DNA from: Aequitasia blattaphilus
GTDB lineage: Bacteria > Bacillota > Clostridia > Lachnospirales > Lachnospiraceae
Direction of reading: 5' to 3'
DNA: 64,000 nt
Assembly: GCF_024721305.1 (NCBI RefSeq)
Contig: NZ_JAMXOD010000016.1
Coordinates: forward strand, 1-64,000
In this document: positions 60,334 through 64,000 of the stretch, piece after piece
Position numbering within the stretch: the first letter of the stretch is position 1
How the letters are laid out: each line of letters starts with the position of its first letter
The notes under the pieces: generated by a model
The model's input: the letters and a program-made list of their open reading frames with translations, nothing else
Database searches by the model: none
What the model was told of the DNA's origin: nothing
Made by a program: the position numbers and the translations under genes

Positions 60334-62445
60334 TTACTTTATTTTTAGAATCTCAAATAACCTCGCTCCAGGATATGTAGGAATCATAACACTCAAAATT
60401 CCCGTTTCTCTATTCCACCTGAAATCACAGTCTCCATAGGAAGGATATGCACATTTTACCCTTATTTCCCTTTCTTTTAAATGGGGAATTGGAAGGTTTA
60501 TTCTATCTTCTCCTCCCCGCCTCCAGACTGCAATATAATCTTTTTCTTTTCCTTCGAGACCAAGACTCACCCAGTCATCATGAAAGGCCGAAAAACCTAA
60601 TGGCCAATAAGGAAATGCCTCCTTAATATCATTTCTGATTTCTTTGTAATAATCGAGTGCCTCTTTTACTAACTCTATTCGTTCATCAGATAGATCCGCA
60701 ATATGTCCGCTTTGATGAACTCTCATCAACAAAGCATTCACCATGTTAAAAATCGTTTCTTCCCGGTCTCCATCATCTTTTGGATAAGACCAGATTGCAG
60801 ATTGCTCCATCGTAACACCTAAGGGAGAATTTGCCGCAATTGTGGCATAGTTTCTGTAGTCCTCCTGATCGCTTGTGGACTGGATACTATGCCTTTTCAA
60901 AAGTGCATAATCCATTCGCAATCCTCCGCTGGAGCAGTTCTCGATAATCAAATCCGGATACTTCTCAAAAATCTCGTCCAGCCATCTCAAATACGCTCTT
61001 TCGTGTTCTAAAAGACCTTCCCCGAAGCTATCCGAATCAACCTCTGTCCCAATTCCCGGCTCAATGTTATAATCCATCTTAATATAACCGACATGGTATT
61101 CTTCTACGAGACGATCTATCACCTCTGTCGCATGTTCAATCACTCTGGGGTGTCTGAAGTCAAGCTGATACCTGCTCCTGTCATAGACTCTTTTCCCATG
61201 TCTTTGAAAGAAACACTCCTCGGGCAGGCTCTTCTCCTTTTTGCATCGAATACCCATCACTTCCAGCTCCAGCCATAGTCCGGGTATCATACCTTTTTCT
61301 CTGATATAGTCCATCACTTCAAGGATTCCACCCGGAAATCGTTTCCCGGACGGCCACCACTCTCCGACTTCATCCCACCAGTATCCATCTCCATACCATC
61401 CTGCATCGATGCAATAATACTCACACCCTACCTCTGCCGCCTTGTCAATGAGAGGAAGCTCTTTTTCGGTGGTCGGATCTGCAAAAAGGCAATTCATATA
61501 GTCATTGAAAATAACGCCCAAAGACTCATTGTCTTTATTCTTTCTGCGAATATGTCTGCGGTATTTCGTCAGCTCCTCTGTCACTTTTTCAATCGATCCC
61601 ATAACTACGCCTACCGCTACTGGCACACTTTCGAATGCTTCTCCGGGTCTTAGGTTTTTAAACCAATGAGACTCATTTTCCGTCGGCCCACTCATCTGCA
61701 GATACAAATGATTTGTCTGATCACTGATTTCCCAGTGCCACGAGCCATTATTTTCAATCTGCCAAAAGAGTCTGCTTCCGGTTTCCGTATTCGTAACATT
61801 TCCCATGGGCAAATATTCTTTTGTTGACCAGTTTCCGGTATTCGAAACATGAATTGCTTTTGAGGAGCGGGTTGCAAGTTCCTGCTGACATTGCTCAATT
61901 CCAAGCTCCGGAAGGGCATATTCCTTCCATTGCAGTTCTCTGTTCCATGAATTGTGAATAATCGCTACCTTTATTTTTTCATCTCGTTTTTGTAACCCTT
62001 CTTTTGCAATGCCATTAAGGTTAAAGGAAGAAATATACTCAAGACCTACATCACTTTTTCCCTTATTCTCCACGACATTCCAGGATTTCACAACAGAAAT
62101 TTTATTGTAAAACTGAAAGTGACTTGTGACGTATACATCCGTGATTTCATCGTAGGTTGTAATTTCCAGCTTCCTGCCATCTTCGTTGTAGAAATCTATA
62201 TGATTGTCATACTTCATCCGATATCCCGGGCCCGTAACCGTATACTTCGATCCATGTCGCTCCAAAGGTCGATCCGTTCCGGACAATGCTATTTCAACGA
62301 GGCGGAATCCACTCTTCTCATATTCGCTTCGGATAAGTTCCGGCTCATAGGGAAGGGGTGAAAAATGTAAAAATCTGACATCCCCTTCTTCCGAAACCTC
62401 GAATATCATATTTATATTATTTTCACTGATTTGTATTGTTTCCAC
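60334..62445 (-). CDS. GH36-type alpha-galactosidase, second subtype
   Basis: A 703-residue cytoplasmic member of the GH36 clan. The barrel has YYCIDAGWYGDGYWW, the nucleophile Asp in GYIKMDYNIEPG, the ENCSSGGLRMD loop and the acid/base Asp in STSDQED. Start: GTG at 62445 with AAGGAG six bases upstream, since the frame further upstream overlaps the LacI gene and has no ribosome site. It differs clearly from the AgaA-like GH36 at 46165, for instance in the WDLNRN versus MDYNIE nucleophile strand, so the substrates differ. Last gene of the Gfo/Idh-cupin-LacI-GH36 unit. Confidence 0.87.
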   Translation of the reverse strand: METIQISENNINMIFEVSEEGDVRFLHFSPLPYEPELIRSEYEKSGFRLVEIALSGTDRPLERHGSKYTVTGPGYRMKYDNHIDFYNEDGRKLEITTYDEITDVYVTSHFQFYNKISVVKSWNVVENKGKSDVGLEYISSFNLNGIAKEGLQKRDEKIKVAIIHNSWNRELQWKEYALPELGIEQCQQELATRSSKAIHVSNTGNWSTKEYLPMGNVTNTETGSRLFWQIENNGSWHWEISDQTNHLYLQMSGPTENESHWFKNLRPGEAFESVPVAVGVVMGSIEKVTEELTKYRRHIRRKNKDNESLGVIFNDYMNCLFADPTTEKELPLIDKAAEVGCEYYCIDAGWYGDGYWWDEVGEWWPSGKRFPGGILEVMDYIREKGMIPGLWLELEVMGIRCKKEKSLPEECFFQRHGKRVYDRSRYQLDFRHPRVIEHATEVIDRLVEEYHVGYIKMDYNIEPGIGTEVDSDSFGEGLLEHERAYLRWLDEIFEKYPDLIIENCSSGGLRMDYALLKRHSIQSTSDQEDYRNYATIAANSPLGVTMEQSAIWSYPKDDGDREETIFNMVNALLMRVHQSGHIADLSDERIELVKEALDYYKEIRNDIKEAFPYWPLGFSAFHDDWVSLGLEGKEKDYIAVWRRGGEDRINLPIPHLKEREIRVKCAYPSYGDCDFRWNRETGILSVMIPTYPGARLFEILKIK

Positions 62446-62455
62446 ATTTGTCTCC

Positions 62456-63478
62456 TTACCGTACCAGCTTAACACTCTCACGTTCCACAAAGCTGATTTC
62501 AATTTCCCTCTGGTATTCTTCCACTTCTTTTCCCTCTACAATATCCAAAAGTATATCTGCTGCCATCTTCGCTTTCTCACTGCTGTCTACTCTAATCGTC
62601 GTAAGTCTTGGTGTTGCCAGTCTTGCGTATATATTATCATCCGTACCCACAACTGAAATCTCTTCTGGGATTTTCACTCCGGTTCTGTTAAAGTACTCAA
62701 TTGCCTCTGCTGCATTCAAATCCGTCGCAAAAAATAAAGCCGCATCTTTCCCTCTGCACTTTGCCAGCTCATCATACTGTTTCATCCGCTCTTCATACGT
62801 ATGCTCAAGAAAAACCATTTTAAGTTCTTTTTGTCTTTTAAAAAATTTACTGTAGCTGGATTTTGCTCCCTGATATCGTCTATAATCCGAACCTCTTTTG
62901 ACGTTCGCTACATAAATCACCTCTTTTGTCCCCTTCTCCAAAAGATAGTCCATCATCATTTTCCCTGCCTCGTAGTCAGGAGATGTTACGTTGTACATAT
63001 CTCCGGCGGACTTTTCACTGCTTACATCCATATCAATTGAGATAACAGGTTTTTCTGTCATTTCTTTGATTTTCTGGAAATATTTTTTCGCCATAGAAAT
63101 CGCAATGATTCCATCTACGTTCCACCCTAAGCTCATCCTCATAATCTCACTGATGTCTTTTGAAGAAAAGACAATCATGTAATAACCCCGTTCTCTCAAA
63201 AGACTTTCGAGGGTTCCGATAATGTTTCCATAGAAAGGCCTTTCATAAGGTGTTTCTTCCGCAAAATCAGGAGTACTGATTAATACTGCAATCATTCTGG
63301 ATCCTTTGCTTGTTAATGCATTTAGTCCAAACCGCGGTATATAATTATGCTCTTTTAATAATTCCTGTATCTTCTCAATCATATGAGGAGAAACCTTATT
63401 TACTTTTCCATGCAATACATTTGAGACCGTCGTTGCACTTACTCCCGCCTCATTTGCTATTTCTTTTATCGTAACCAT
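62456..63478 (-). CDS. LacI-family sugar regulator
   Basis: A 340-residue repressor with the N-terminal LacI helix-turn-helix (TIKEIANEAGVSATTVSNVLHG), the hinge helix region and a ribose-binding-like ligand domain (IGTLESLLRERGYYMIVFSS, VVGTDDNIYARLATPRLTTI). It is 10 bases upstream of the GH36 gene and probably controls this operon and the adjacent ABC/GH31 operon (inference from position). Confidence 0.92.
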   Translation of the reverse strand: MVTIKEIANEAGVSATTVSNVLHGKVNKVSPHMIEKIQELLKEHNYIPRFGLNALTSKGSRMIAVLISTPDFAEETPYERPFYGNIIGTLESLLRERGYYMIVFSSKDISEIMRMSLGWNVDGIIAISMAKKYFQKIKEMTEKPVISIDMDVSSEKSAGDMYNVTSPDYEAGKMMMDYLLEKGTKEVIYVANVKRGSDYRRYQGAKSSYSKFFKRQKELKMVFLEHTYEERMKQYDELAKCRGKDAALFFATDLNAAEAIEYFNRTGVKIPEEISVVGTDDNIYARLATPRLTTIRVDSSEKAKMAADILLDIVEGKEVEEYQREIEISFVERESVKLVR

Positions 63479-63523
63479 ATCAATCCCCCAAATTTATTTT
63501 GTTTGATTATAAGCTATTTCTTC

Positions 63524-63877
63524 TCAGGAATCAATGACTACCTCAAACACCAATAACTTCAAATCCTGATCTCCCGTGTTTTTTATCCCGTGGGTTCCAA
63601 AGGGCTGATTTATAATCACATCTCCTTTTGCCACCTCATAATCTTTTCCATCCAGATGCATCACACCGCTTCCCTCTAAAACGATATAGATTTCTTCATC
63701 ATTGCCATGAGTATGTATTCCAATCGAAGTTTTTGGAGGCAACACTGTATGGTGAAAAAAGCGAATTCCAGAAGAAAAATCTTTTTCTCCAAACAGTTCA
63801 ATGAATCCAAGCTCGCCCTCTCCGTCATGACACTTTGGGAAGCTCCCCATTTCCTGGCTCAAAAAGTTCCTAATCAT
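63524..63877 (-). CDS. small cupin-domain protein
   Basis: A 117-residue cupin_2 protein. Cupin motif 1 is SIGIHTHGNDEEIYIVLEG with the metal-binding His/His/Glu, motif 2 is DVIINQPFGTHGIKN with the last His. Such proteins are often sugar isomerases, epimerases or binding proteins; no reaction can be named. GGAGG precedes the ATG, which overlaps the end of the upstream gene by 8 bases. Confidence 0.85.
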   Translation of the reverse strand: MIRNFLSQEMGSFPKCHDGEGELGFIELFGEKDFSSGIRFFHHTVLPPKTSIGIHTHGNDEEIYIVLEGSGVMHLDGKDYEVAKGDVIINQPFGTHGIKNTGDQDLKLLVFEVVIDS

Positions 63878-64000
63878 TTACCTCCACTTCCTTTCCTTTT
63901 ATTGAAGAATCAATTGCTTCCTGAAGCCACCGAAAACATTTATAGTTATCCCGAATATCCGTCTCACCTATGCAGCTCTCCTTTCGGGCCCGTAGAAACT
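63870..64000 (-). CDS. Gfo/Idh/MocA-type oxidoreductase, C-terminal end (runs off window)
   Basis: Only the last 43 residues are in the window. The pattern ESCIGETDIRDNYKCF followed by LQEAIDSSIKGKEVEV resembles the C-terminal helix and strand of Gfo/Idh/MocA sugar oxidoreductases. The assignment rests on this short piece and on the sugar operon context. Its stop overlaps the cupin start, so the genes are coupled. Confidence 0.45.
   Translation of the reverse strand, partial: FLRARKESCIGETDIRDNYKCFRWLQEAIDSSIKGKEVEVND

Overview
The window reads as chromosomal DNA of a gut-type Gram-positive anaerobe, most likely a Lachnospiraceae-like member of the Clostridia (Bacillota). The grounds are AT-rich DNA, strong GGAGG ribosome binding sites with short intergenic gaps, an LPXTG-like SpaA surface protein, YesM/YesN-type two-component genes, PTS genes and many intracellular glycoside hydrolases. 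The assignment is an inference from gene content; no rRNA or other marker gene is present, and no tRNA or CRISPR array was seen.

Region 1 (1-9.4 kb): the tail of an ABC exporter with a small membrane protein, an isochorismatase-family hydrolase, two overlapping membrane-anchored GGDEF proteins, and an MFS carrier with an M20 amidohydrolase facing a divergent regulator. A TetR regulator with a perfect palindrome at its own promoter follows. Region 2 (9.4-15.5 kb): an L-rhamnose mutarotase gene and the 3' half of a UroD-family gene, cut off by a complete 1.74-kb insertion sequence; then MgtC and an FHA-domain ABC transporter pair. Region 3 (15.7-18.5 kb): a 906-residue SpaA-type wall-anchored adhesin.

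Region 4 (18.8-28.6 kb) is an L-ascorbate-type PTS operon: ulaG, IIA, IIC, IIB, a DeoR regulator, ulaE, a beta-propeller-like protein of unknown role, ulaF/araD, a HAD phosphatase, and the operon's own HPr and Enzyme I. Three things stand out: no ulaD decarboxylase is present, HPr carries Gln in place of regulatory Ser46, and Enzyme I is frameshifted just before its active-site cysteine. The leader has repeated TTTAT(AT)GTT elements and a hairpin that holds a ribosome binding site and a two-codon ORF.

Region 5 (28.6-45.2 kb): small accessory genes; a sugar ABC system with its two-component system and a GH42 beta-galactosidase; an efflux/YbaK operon; and decayed genes (a thioesterase remnant, a 5'-truncated FtsX-like permease placed head-to-head with a frameshifted GHKL kinase). 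Region 6 (45.2-64 kb) is mostly a glycan-use island: RmlA, then GH127, two aldo/keto reductases, GH13 and GH36 in one operon; a divergent YesL gene; a GH31 alpha-xylosidase with its own ABC importer; and a Gfo/Idh-cupin-LacI-GH36 operon running off the right edge. The enzyme set (alpha-xylosidase, alpha- and beta-galactosidase, beta-L-arabinofuranosidase, alpha-glucosidase) fits intracellular breakdown of imported plant oligosaccharides such as xyloglucan, galactan, arabinan and raffinose-type fragments.
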